Positions 11,939 through 22,082 of a stretch of 64,000 nucleotides of DNA are shown piece by piece. The notes under the pieces are model-generated. The model was not told the origin of the DNA. It did not search any database and saw only the letters and a list, made by a program, of their open reading frames with translations. Both the position numbers and the translations under genes were made by a program. Positions within the stretch are counted from its first letter, which is position 1. Each line of letters begins with the position of its first letter. The DNA comes from Pelobates cultripes. Taxonomy: Eukaryota; Chordata; Amphibia; Anura; Pelobatidae. Where the stretch lies: contig OW240913.1 of NCBI GenBank assembly GCA_933207985.1, forward strand, positions 277,126,987 to 277,190,986, in the 5' to 3' direction.

Positions 11939-13324
11939 CGGCCGGACTGGGTAGAGTAATGTTGCAGAGGGCCAAGGAGACATAAGATGCTCCATAGCAG
12001 CGCTGAATAGGGCGATTTAAATGTGGGTGGGAGCCTCGGATTTCCTTTGGGCTGGGGGAAGAGGGGTTCGGGACTCTCACCGTACAGGCTCAACGTTGCT
12101 TAATTGAAAGGCCTTCTTTATTTTTCTTTATTTTTCCTACCTGTTCCTCTCCACACATTTTGTGAGGCCAATTCCTTTCCTTTACTTTTGGGTGGGGGAG
12201 ACGGGATGGGTTTGAGGCCCGGGCTTGATAGTTGGTTAGCCCTTTCACTGTCTTACCAACAGGGAGAGACTCTGTTCATACAAACTACCCTACTAAATTG
12301 GACACAGGACTACCCCCGATGCTGGAGGGACGGATTCCCCTCTTCTAACGGGAAAGGACACACAATTAGACACCTGACTCAATTATGCCAATTTGCACAG
12401 CTAACAACATGTGCTACAGGGAGTCTAGTTAGGAAATGGGAGGTAAAAAGGGGGGGAAACATGGATAAAAAGGGGGGGAAAACAAAGAAAATAAAAAAAA
12501 TTTAAAAAAAATAATAAAAAATAAAATAAAAAACAAAAAGGGGGGGGAGAAACATCAGAATGATAGAAAAACCAATAGACAAAGGGGATAAAAATGTATA
12601 AAATCTCAAAAAACTAATACAAACAAAAAATAAGCCCAAAACTCTTCCAGTTAACTATATGCATGACTCCCATACCCTATTCAAGTCCATGCCCTCCCTG
12701 ATGGGCTTATCTGATGGTATACAAACCTGATTCAGCCGCATCCATGTTGAGGGCGGCTTCCCCCCCCTCTCCCAGGCTGCTGGTCCAAGCAGCCTAGCCT
12801 TAATCTCACAGGTAAACGTGAGGCGATTAGATCAAAGGGGAGCTGAACTAAGCCTTTGGGGGTTGGCCTTTGGATTTAAGTACCAACGACTAACAAGGGG
12901 TCCACCAGCTTTCATAGGGGTTATACAACCGGAACACCCTTGAACAACCCGGGGGGGGGGGGCAGGTAACCGGGCATATACATGGAGTGTGGAAGTTAAA
13001 AGGGCACCATAGGTTCCCGCCACTTGGCACGGGTACTGAAGTGAATCCCCCCTATTACAAGGTTTCAACGTTATTGATTTCAGTTTTATCCGGTTTGCAT
13101 TCCTTTTTTTCTCATATCACATTCTGTAAATGTTATCACTGACTGTGTTATACAACGCTAGCAGAAACTTACCTACCTACACATACCTTACCTACAGGTT
13201 GAAAAGGAGTAGATCTTGCAGCAAATAGACCTAGCTACGATACAATTCAACACATCGCAAAATGGTTAGAGGCTCATACATCCACATCTCTCTCTAGCGC
13301 TGTGCACAGTCGAGAGGGGGAATT
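11939..13324 (+). other. LINE region between ORF1 and surviving ORF2
   Basis: The N-terminal half of the endonuclease domain should lie here but is not seen in any frame. Instead there are G and A homopolymer runs (12440-12620, 12949-12962) and unrecognised sequence. A deletion or replacement of the ORF2 start is likely. Confidence 0.5.
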
Positions 13325-16300
13325 GTGAACCCCACACCAGTCTGGCAAAAAGACACCGGGTTGGTGAATGTCTGGAGAGCACATCATCCGAGCACAAACG
13401 ACTACACTTTCTACTGGGCTCCGCATGGCACATACTCAAGAATTGATATGTTCTTGTTTAATGATCTGTCGTTAACTCGGGTTAGGGGATCAGAGATAGG
13501 TTCCATCTCATGGTCTGACCATGCTGACGTCCACATTGCACTGGGGAACCTCTGCAACATTTCCCCATGGACGTGGAAATTAAATTCATCCCTACTAAAA
13601 GACCCAGAGATAGTAGAACAGATCTGCACAGACATTTCGGAGTTCTTTGAATCCAATGTCACGCCGGACCTGCGTCCAGAGACAATATGGGCAGCACATA
13701 AAACAGTCAAGCGTTTATTAAGATAGCAACTGCCAAAAAGAAGATGAAATCCCAAAATCTCCAGAGACATTTGACTGAGTTACGGACGCTAGAACAAAAA
13801 AAAAAAAGGACATCCAGACGATGACACATTTAGACGCTTAGAAGCGACACGCCTCACCATACGCACTCTGCTGTTAGACGATACAGCTAGAGCTATGACC
13901 TGGTCCAAAAGAACTTTTTACGAACGGGCTAACAAAATGGATACACTATTAGCCAGAGTCCTCAAACCAAGAGTGAGATGAGGACACATCCATCCTGCAC
14001 CATGATAACTCGATCAAAACTATGCCTAAAGATATAGCTGAGGTATGTACCAATTACTATAAATCCCTCAACAACCATTCTCCAAACTCAGAGACATTAG
14101 CGATGAGGGACGAAGACGCAACCCAGAGGTTCCTTAAGGACCTCAGACTACCAAAGTTATCACAAGACGCAGTGGACATTTAACGGCTGAAATCACTCCT
14201 GACGAAATAGACCGATCAATAACAGCTTTAAAAGGGAATAAGGCCCCGGGACCCGACGGATTTGACGGTAGTTACTACAAGACATTTCGTGAGGAATTGG
14301 TTCCCCACTTAACAACAGTATTCAATGGGTTTCAGACGGGAGGCACCCCGAACCCCGATATGTCCCTAGCCACCATTGTGTTATTGCCAAAACCAGATAA
14401 AGATCCCCTGTCACCAGACAGTTATAGGCCTATTTCTCTCATAAACCATGATATGAAAATCTTTGCACAGATTCAGGCAGAACGACTCAACCCATTCCTA
14501 GTGTACTTGATAGACGCTGACCAAGTCGGCTTTATACCGAATAGACAACTGTTCGAAAACACCCACAGAAATATAGACTTGATATGGAGACAGGACGCTG
14601 CAAAAATTCCAACAATGTTCTTTTCGCTCTACGCTGAAAAAGCGTTTGACAGAGTGAAGTGGCCTTACCTGTTCACACTCCTGACCCACCTAGGGTTCCC
14701 TGAACAGGTCATGACCTTAATAAGAGCAATGTATAGCAACGTCAGAGCGCAGGTGAAGATATCAGGAGCCCCGCTCTGACCTTTTCAACTTTTCAACGGT
14801 ATAGGGATGTCCCCTGTGGCGGAACCAACCTCACCACTATGCACTGGAGAAGCCTGGTTGCCAGCCTCCTGCCATGTGACTATGGCCCCTGGGATGTATT
14901 GCCCTTTAAAGACATGATTTGGGCATAATGGATTTGTGTTGTGCTGCTGCTAGCCCTTTTAAGAACCATCTGGGGACATACTGTGGAGTTACTGGGTGGC
15001 CACCATTTCCTGTATCAGAAGCACATGGTGAGAACAATGGATGGCGGCCATTTTAACTCACAGACACTGTGTGGACTTTTCAACACGGTGCCATCTCGCC
15101 AGTATTTGTTGCACAGAGACATCGTGCGGTGGTTTTGGACTATACAGCAGGGGACACATTATACAGTGATTGTTTTTTATTTAGCCTGTATATGTTCTGC
15201 AGAATCTGCATTAAACTGTATTTTCCAAAGTACTGAACGGATCTGGGTGAATTTTGGATATGTGGTTTACCCAGATCCCCCAGTTCCAAGGATATACTTT
15301 TTATGGGGTTATTGCATGTTTTGGGGTCCCTGTGATGTGTTTTACGAAACTATATTTCTCTGGCTGTGATAATTAGATCACCCATTGTGTTCCGTAATCA
15401 TATCACAGCCAGAGGGGAGGATTTTGTGTGGGAGTGTCTGGGTGTATTGTATGGATTGATTGGCTGTTTTGTAACGCCCTGTGGGCTGTACTATGTTTGT
15501 GGATTGGGAATAAAAGAGACTGTATGTGACAGTACAGGGATGATGTGCTCTTAGCGCTCTTCGACCCGGTGAGCTCAATGGGGGCCTTGCGGGAGGTGCT
15601 CGGTGAATTTGGGACCATTTCAGGATACAAAGTGAACATGGCAAAGTCTAGCGCCCTTCCAATAGGAATACCAGCAACAACAACAACCCTAATACACGAC
15701 ACGCACCACATAAGAATAGAACAACAGGCACTCAAATACCTAGGTATCCGCCTAACAGCAAAACTGGAAAAAATGTACGATCAAAATTATACACCATTGA
15801 TGAAACAGCTGATACGGGAGATGGAGACATGGGTGGACAGGCCTATCTCATGGAAAGGAAGAATCCATGCCGTTAAAATGAATATCTTGCCTAGAATTCT
15901 GTTTTTGTTCCAAGCGCTGCCCATTCGTGTCTCCAGATTCTCCATGCAGCCCCTGCAGAGTGCCTTTGTGTGGCAAAACTAAAGACACATAATTTCCAGA
16001 TACATCTTATACAGGCCAAAGACAAGAGGGGGACTGGGCCTCTCAAACATGTATTATTATTACATAGCGACTCAATTGACTCAGGTGGCAATGTGGCACT
16101 CTCCCCCAGGAGACCAAAAATGGGCAGATGTGAAACCTCTCATGATGGGTGCCGGTCTCCCGCAGCTTCTTATGTGGGTTCCTAAAGAGCACAGACCCGC
16201 GATCAGGGTCACCTGCCCGACTATAATTAACTCCTTGAGGTTGTGGAACTCTTTTAAACTAAAGTTCCATTTAGTATCTGACCCATCTCCTCTTGCGCCT

Positions 16301-17181
16301 TACCTACGCAATAAGGCCTTCACCCCCGGAATGCTAGAGACTACAGCTAGAGACTACTAAAACTTAGAGAGAATAGGATTACAACGCATCTGCCAACTAT
16401 ACGAGGGGACAGAGGTGATCACCTTTGACACGCTAAGACAGCGTGGCCATCTTACCCCTGCAGACTTTTTTAGATACATGCAAATTAAAAATTTCGCAAA
16501 ATTAGAACACATAAAAACGGCAGCCCGAAAAAAGATGACGTTCTTCGAACGCATCTGCCTTCAAGAAACCATACCCAAAGGCATGATATTGCTCATGTAT
16601 TCCCACCTCTGTTCAGAAGCTAGGGACTGGGGCAAGCTAGCCTATACGGACCAATGGGAGAGAAACCTAGGGGAAATATTGGAGGGCATAGAGTAGCAAG
16701 AGATCTGCGAGGCTAACCATCTATCAAAACTATGCTTCGCTGGTATACTACACCAGTTAAACTATTCCAAATGCAAAAAACTCCTACGGATGAGTGCTGG
16801 AGGGGTTGTGGTCTGAAGGGGACATACGTATACATGTGGAGGGAATGCCCACAGATGGTCACATTTTGGAAGCGGATACAGGCCCTATTGTCGCAGGTCT
16901 TCTCTAGAACTCCAGACCTAGACCCATGGCTATTCTTATTAAGCAGAACCTTAGATGGATGGACTAGACACGAACAAAAGCTTATTCACAAAATTACATT
17001 AGCAGCTAGTAGAGCCATAGCCTCAGAATGGCTTAAACCAGACACTCCATCCATAACAGGGGTGATAAATAGGATAAAAGAGGTCCACTTGATGGACAAC
17101 CTAACAGCTAGGATAAGGGGCACCTTAAAAACTTTTCAGAAGATCTGGGAACCCTGGGAAAACTCAAACCTGGAAAGTTAA
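13325..17181 (+). pseudogene. Tx1/L1-type ORF2 (endonuclease-reverse transcriptase), broken
   Basis: Recognisable blocks in order: C-terminal APE endonuclease (13325-13726, with VNVWRAHHP, DYTFYWAPH, YSRIDMFL and the catalytic WSDHA); reverse transcriptase fingers and palm (14215-14779, with NKAPGPDGF, LLPKPDKDP, YRPISLIN, DADQVGFIPNRQ, LYAEKAFDRVKWPYL). After the truncated LTR come DDVLLALFDP (15540 on), SGYKVNMAKS and LKYLGIRLT. The C-terminal region, with a CxxxC...C cluster in CWRGCG...WRECPQ, ends at 17181. There are numerous stops and shifts. The endonuclease start, part of the thumb, and the residues just before the catalytic Asp pair are missing. It would nick target DNA and reverse-transcribe LINE RNA. 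Confidence 0.88.
14815..15536 (+). mobile_element. Truncated LTR inside LINE ORF2
   Basis: Starts TGTGGCGGAACCAACCTC and runs to GACAGTACA. Both ends match, in opposite orientation, the LTR at 17454-18412: its outer TGTGGCGAAACCAACCTC and its TTGATTGGTTGTTTTGTAACGC to CAGTACA block. The last about 270 bases of that LTR are absent and the middle part differs, so this is a related subfamily. It has no target duplication. About 30 codons of the host reverse transcriptase are gone, so one deletion probably removed the LTR end plus LINE sequence. Confidence 0.8.
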
Positions 17182-17453
17182 ATATAAACACTCCAATGGA
17201 CGAACTAAATACCCCATTTAAGGGAACCCCACTCCCCTCCTTTCTTTCTAACTATCTGAACCCTTACCTTCTTCTTTATTTCTATCTTACAGGTTTCATA
17301 AAAAAACAAAGTATTGAATATCACATGCCATCCCTACAGACAGTCATATTAAGCAAATAGGGAACATAAGCACCAGATACGGTAATCTGCTATTCATACA
17401 ACGTTAGCTCAGACGATTTCCGAGGACAGAGTAAAACAATAAATATCACTAGA

Positions 17454-18412
17454 TGTAACGGATCGCCTGGCACCCCGACTGGGTACCTCCGTTAAAGGAT
17501 GCTCCTAGCGCTTCCTGAGGACTCCAAGCACTCTGGCAGACACCACAATCACCGAACCGGAGAAGCATATGAATCCTCTCAAGCATATGAATGCTGTAGA
17601 CAGTTGAATAGGAACCATACGAATAGGTTTACTCTCCTAGCAGTCAAACTGGAACAGCATACAATAAATCCTTCCCCCAATAATGAGACGACACTTCACT
17701 TTGAGGGTTAAGCAGGAACTCTCTGTACTGTCACATACAGTCTCTTTTATTCCCAATCCACAAACATAGTACAGCCCACAGGGCGTTACAAAACAACCAA
17801 TCAATCCGTACAATACACCCAGACACTCCCACACAAAATCCTCCCCTCTGCATGTGATATGATTACTGAACACAATGGGTAATCTCATTATCACCGGCAG
17901 AGGAATACAGTTTTTACACAACATTTATAACTTCTAAAATATACATGTCACAAACATAAAACATACATTTTCATAATCAATCCATTCAGGGGAACAACAT
18001 ATTAAAAAATGGCACGAATCAGACCAGGGGTTCAAAAGTTAAGGGAAAGTCCTTTGTGACTAAATGAAGCATGGCTTTCTGGCCCAAACCAGTTTCAGAG
18101 TCTTCTATCCTGGAGAGTAATTCAATTATCTCCCAGGACAGACACAAGACTCCATTAAGCACATGGTTGCAAAAAGACACAAAACACTTTAAAATACATA
18201 AAGTCACTTTTACACATAACACACAGACATTTCACATATCCCCAGATAGCTGGGATCTGAGTGCACATTATTAGATGAATGGCACTCAGATCACACAAAT
18301 AAGCCTTTCTGCAGGGGAAATAAACAGTTTAACCTGCAGGGCCATAGTCCAAAGGGAGCAGGCTAGCAACCAGGCTTCTCCAGTTCACAGTAGCGAGGTT
18401 GGTTTCGCCACA
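17454..18412 (-). repeat. 3' LTR of gag-only element
   Basis: 959 bp, starting TGTGGCGAAACC and ending GATCCGTTACA on the minus strand. It contains an AATAAAAGAGACTGTATG block that could supply polyadenylation. The ORFs at 17637-17924 and 18019-18274 lie wholly inside it and are not genes. Confidence 0.9.
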
Positions 18413-18798
18413 CTTCTCCCCTTTACCAACTAGACTAACAGGGTATCTGACCTCCTGCCGGTCAGTGCCCTGGTTAGTCCAGCAACCCACCCACAAAACA
18501 GAAACAGCAGTACAGCCCACCCACAATAACTGGTTACTACACCTGGGTAGAGGAGAACTTTGTCCATGTCCAGGTGCCTCACCACGACTGTGTGGGCAAC
18601 TGTTAGGCTGCCTTGGTGGGTTGCTGAGTGGGCAGAGACCAGCGGTACTCTGCCCTGATGCCAGTGCTACCACGGAAGTAGCCTGGTGGGAGCCTGGTTG
18701 TGGGAGGGAGAGACCGACTGTCTCCCCTCTGGATACACCGCTCTGTGGCTGGGGAACAGGACCGACTGTCCCTACCCCTTGTGCTGTAAGTGCAGAGA

Positions 18799-19828
18799 CT
18801 ACAGTCCCATCTGCACTGTTGGGGGTGTAACATCTCCCCTTGCTGGGTTAGGCTGCCGCTGGAGAGAGGGTGTAACAAGCTCCTCTCTCTGAACTGTAAA
18901 CTGCCGCTGGGGAGAGGGGGTATCAGGCTCCTCTCCCTGACACTCTCTCTGCTGGTGGAGAGGGGGACCAGCTGTCTCCCCTTTCATTATTTTGTCCTGT
19001 GGTTGGGGTGCGAGACTGACGGTCTCTGCTCCCTGCAGGACACTCTGCCGCTGGGGAGGAAGGACGGCACCTTCAGCTCCCTGGGGTACACACTGCCGCT
19101 GGGGAGGAAGGACTGCACCTTCAGCTCCCTGGGGTACACACTGCCGCTGGGGACACTGGCTGGGGAGGAAGGACTGCACCTTCAGCTCCCTGGGGTGCAC
19201 ACTGCCGCTGGGGAGGAAGGACTGCACCTTCAGCTCCCTGGGGTACATACTGCCGCTGGAGATCTGGGCCGACCGCCCAGCATCCCTGTAGGGCCGGTTG
19301 AGAGACCGCCGTCCCATCTCCACCTGCCATCTGTGGGTCTGCCCAGGACCAGTCTGTGAGGTCCCTCAACATTTGCGAGTAAGGACCACCTGCTTCCGCA
19401 CCTGGCAACTCCGGCTGCTGCTGGGGATCTGGGCCGGTCCCATCTCCACATGCCTGTTGTGGTTCCTCACAGGACCAGTCTATGAGGACCCCTACTTCGG
19501 GTTCCTGCGGCCGCCTCAGGGGGAGACGGCTAGCCTCCTCGGATGCAGCCTCTACTCGGCTGCTGTAACACTCCTTCCGCTGAGCATACTCTTTCGCCAG
19601 CCGGAATTCTCGGGCCAGCCTTGTGTTTCGCTCGGCCATGACCTGGTTCCAGATCACCCGGCGTACCTCCATGGGTAAATCATCCCCATACTGGGCCACT
19701 CGCTGCCTCACCTCGGCCATCCAATCATCGCCAGAGCCTTCCATACTTGTCTGCTCCAAGTTGCTGGATACCTCTGCTCCCAGGGTCGCTGCACGTGTGC
19801 TAGCGTTGCCCTCAATTTGTAAATCCAA
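18799..19828 (-). pseudogene. Gag-like protein of LTR element, with Pro/Gln repeats
   Basis: The minus-strand open frame begins about 65 bases inside the 5' LTR. There is no clear ATG; the first usable in-frame codon is a TTG at 19828. The N-terminal about 100 residues are charged and predicted helical (DDWMAEVRQRVAQYGDD, MEVRRVIWNQVMAERN, EFRLAKEYAQRKE). Then come two related units (IDWSCEEPQ, LTDWSWADPQ with GGDGT), then 16-residue repeats around QCVPQGAEGAVLPPQR matching the 48-bp DNA repeat. The frame shifts at about 19121-19300 and continues to about 18799. It resembles the structural gag of non-autonomous LTR elements. Assignment rests on position, charge and neighbours, not on a recognised domain. 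Confidence 0.6.
19041..19255. repeat. 48-bp coding minisatellite in gag-like frame
   Basis: Repeats of CTGCCGCTGGGGAGGAAGG followed by a CTGCACCTTCAGCTCCCTGG block. There are about four to five copies, one interrupted by GGACACTGGCTGGGG. Each 48-bp unit encodes one 16-residue protein repeat on the minus strand. Confidence 0.88.
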
Positions 19829-19891
19829 ACGAACTGTGTCTCTGAGCTGCTTTACCTCGCACTAGGATGCCATCCCACCGCTTGCCACCAA

Positions 19892-20157
19892 TGTAACAGA
19901 TCACCTGGCACCCCGACTGGGTACCTCCGTTGAAGGATGCTCCTAGCGCTTCCTGAGGACTCCAAGCACTCTGGCAGACACCACAATCACCGAACCGGAG
20001 AAGCATATGAATCCTCTCAAGCATATGAATGCTGTAGACAGTTGACAGCCTTTCTGCAGGGGAAATAAACAGTTTAACCTGCAGGGCCATAGTCCAAAGG
20101 GAGCAGGCTAGCAACCAGGCTTCTCCAGTTCACAGTGGTGAGGTTGGTTTTGCCACA
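19892..20157 (-). repeat. 5' LTR (internally deleted) of gag-only element
   Basis: 266 bp, TG...CA on the minus strand. It matches both ends of the 3' LTR (17454-18412), but the join after CTGTAGACAGTTGA skips about 690 bases of that copy. LTRs are identical at insertion, so the deletion is later or arose by conversion with a shorter relative. Confidence 0.87.
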
Positions 20158-20382
20158 CTAGATAGCTAAAGAGAACTTGGAAACCGCTTATATAAAACCC
20201 ACAAAAGAGATGTCAACTGATGCCCAAGTATCACAAAACTATGTTATATATGACAAAGAGATGCATATACCTACTGTTCACAATTTTCTTTCTGTTATCT
20301 TTTGACTGTAAACGCTAACAATTGTTTGCAGTATTTCATGTCAATACAAAATAAAGAATTTAAAAAAAAGTTAAAGTTTATT

Positions 20383-22082
20383 ATGTTTAGGAAGTATAGC
20401 GCAGAAGAGGCTTATGCCCTGTTAGCGGCCAACTCACATGCAGAGATTGACGCAGGGAGTGACGCAGGGAACAGGGACTATGTGCCAGATACTGCAGGAC
20501 CATCAGGAGAAATCGCTGATTCCTCTGAATGCTGAACATGGCGCAGATGACTGGGCACCCCCTAATAATTTTTCACCATACATTCCAGAGTTCGCTGCCA
20601 ATCCTGGCATACTGGCTGACCTGTCTGGCTATAATGCACTGGATTATATGCAGCTGTTCTTGAGGGATGAGATTTTTGGAGCGATAGTAACCCAGACTAA
20701 TCTGCCCACTTAGCAGTATCTAGCACACAATCAAGGATCTCTCATCGCCAGGAAAGAAAGATGGTACCCAGCCAGTGTGCCAGAATTGAAACAATTCTGG
20801 GAACTGACAATGCTAATGGGGATAATTAAAAAGCCCACTATTAGAATGTATTGGTCTAAAAACCCCATTTGCAATATCCCCGTATTTTTCCAGACAATGA
20901 TTAGGCCAAGATATGAAGACATACTGTGATTTATGCACTTTAGTGATAATACGAACTGCCCTCCAAAAAGTCATCCGCAGTATGATGTTCTATATAAAAT
21001 ACTCCCTCTAATTGCCCACTTTAACAAAAAATGTGCCACTATTTATACCCCCTAAAAAACTTTTTCTATTGACGAATCCCTCATGAAGTTTAACCCCTTA
21101 AGGACTAAACTTCTGGAATAAAAGGGAATCATGAAATGTCACACGTCATGTGTCCTTAAGGGGTTAAGAGAAGACTGGGGTTTAAACAGTACATCCATCC
21201 AAAAGATCCCAATATGGGATCAAATTTTATAAGTTGTGTGAAAGTGGCAGTGGCTAAGTGTACACCTTCCATGTATACGAAGGAAGGGATAGCCACCTTG
21301 ATCCCCCAGGTTGCCCAGATATAGTAGGGACAAGTGGGAAAATTGTCTGGGACCTAATCATGCCATTACTAAACAAGGGATACTTGCATATTGATAATTT
21401 TTAAAACATGCTGTACTGCTTTGAGACCGTGGCCTATGGCACTATTCGGAAGAGTCGCAAAGGCTTAGCAGAAAAAAAAATAAAAAGGGGGGAAGCAGAA
21501 GCTCTCTGCCAGAATGTATTGCTGGCACTAAAGTACCGCGATAAAAAGGAGGTGTACATCCTAACCACTATCCATTATGAACGCACTCGCAGGGTCGCAG
21601 TTCGTGGCAGAGGGGAAATTAAATGGGTGCCAGTCTGCATACAACATTACAATCGGCATATGGGGGGAGTTGATCTGTCCGATCAACTGATGCAGCCATA
21701 TTTGATCATGAGAAACCGGGCATGGTACAAAAAGTGGGCCTGTATATAATGTAGATGGCAATTACAATGCCTTTGTAATTTTTAAAAAGCAAATGCTTAG
21801 CTGAAATGCATGTTTCTTTCATTTCAGTTTCAGCTCATTTCTGGGCTGCTTGATTGCCACAGAGGGGGACCATCAGTGGAGCCTAGCAGAAGAATGAAGG
21901 CAGGTCATTTCTACTTCAGGATTCCATCAACCCCCAAAAAGAAAAAACACCTGAAAAGGTGCCAGGTGTGTTACAAGAGGGGAGTAAGAGCTGAGACTAG
22001 TTATTACTGCCCTGATTGCCCCCCTCAGTCTGGCCTATGTATTGGCCACTGTTTTAAAATTGTCCACACCCAGGCTGAATAA
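20383..22082 (+). pseudogene. piggyBac transposase (copy 1), broken
   Basis: ATG at 20383 opens MFRKYSAEEAYALLA, an N-terminus like frog piggyBac transposases. Then, across frames: DWAPPNNFSPYIPEF; ALDYMQLFLRDEIF; WELTMLMGIIKKP; RPRYEDIL; TFSIDESLMKF (a catalytic Asp of the DDE/D core); LDPPGCPDIVG-like; YGTIRKSRKGL; HYNRHMGGVDLSDQLMQPY (the late catalytic Asp); and a Cys-rich C-terminal finger CQVCYKRGVR ... YYCPDCP ... CIGHC at 21955-22075. Damage: several stops and frameshifts and a 70-bp MITE in the DESLMKF segment. The intact enzyme would cut and paste the element at TTAA. Dead in this copy. Confidence 0.93.
21094..21163. mobile_element. 70-bp piggyBac-type MITE inside transposase frame
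   Basis: Starts CCCCTTAAGGACTAAAC and ends GTGTCCTTAAGGGG, with TTAA on both sides (21090-21093 and 21164-21167). Removing it and one TTAA rejoins the conserved frame MKF-KRRLGFKQY. Its ends equal those of the element it interrupts (CCCCTTAAGGA), so the same or a sister transposase could have moved it. Confidence 0.93.

Larger units (their letters stand above)
17454..20157 (-). mobile_element. Non-autonomous (gag-only) LTR retrotransposon
   Basis: A complete element in minus orientation, flanked by the 5-bp duplication CTAGA (17449-17453 and 20158-20162). The LTRs start TGTGGC and end TTACA on the minus strand. Next to the 5' LTR on that strand is TTGGTGGCAAGCGGTGGG, which fits a primer-binding site. 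Before the 3' LTR is AAAGGGGAGAAG, a polypurine tract. The interior encodes only a gag-like, repeat-bearing protein; no protease, reverse transcriptase or integrase was seen. It lies in the 3' untranslated part of the Tx1 LINE. Confidence 0.9.
10869..20358 (+). mobile_element. Tx1/L1-type LINE inserted in piggyBac 5' region
   Basis: Flanked by a perfect 12-bp duplication, TTTAAAAAAAAG (10857-10868 and 20359-20370). The TTT/AAAA context is as expected of an L1-type endonuclease. It starts GGGCGTGGCC, carries ORF1 (10969-11938) and a broken ORF2 (13325-17181), and ends AATAAAGAA. Inside it are a truncated LTR (14815-15536) and a complete LTR element (17454-20157). Removing the LINE rejoins the piggyBac leader directly to its transposase start codon 12 bases downstream of the insertion point. 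Confidence 0.93.

Noticed and set aside
14941..15369. 142-codon ORF between ORF2 pieces of the LINE
   Set aside because: Lies wholly in the truncated LTR and has no domain.
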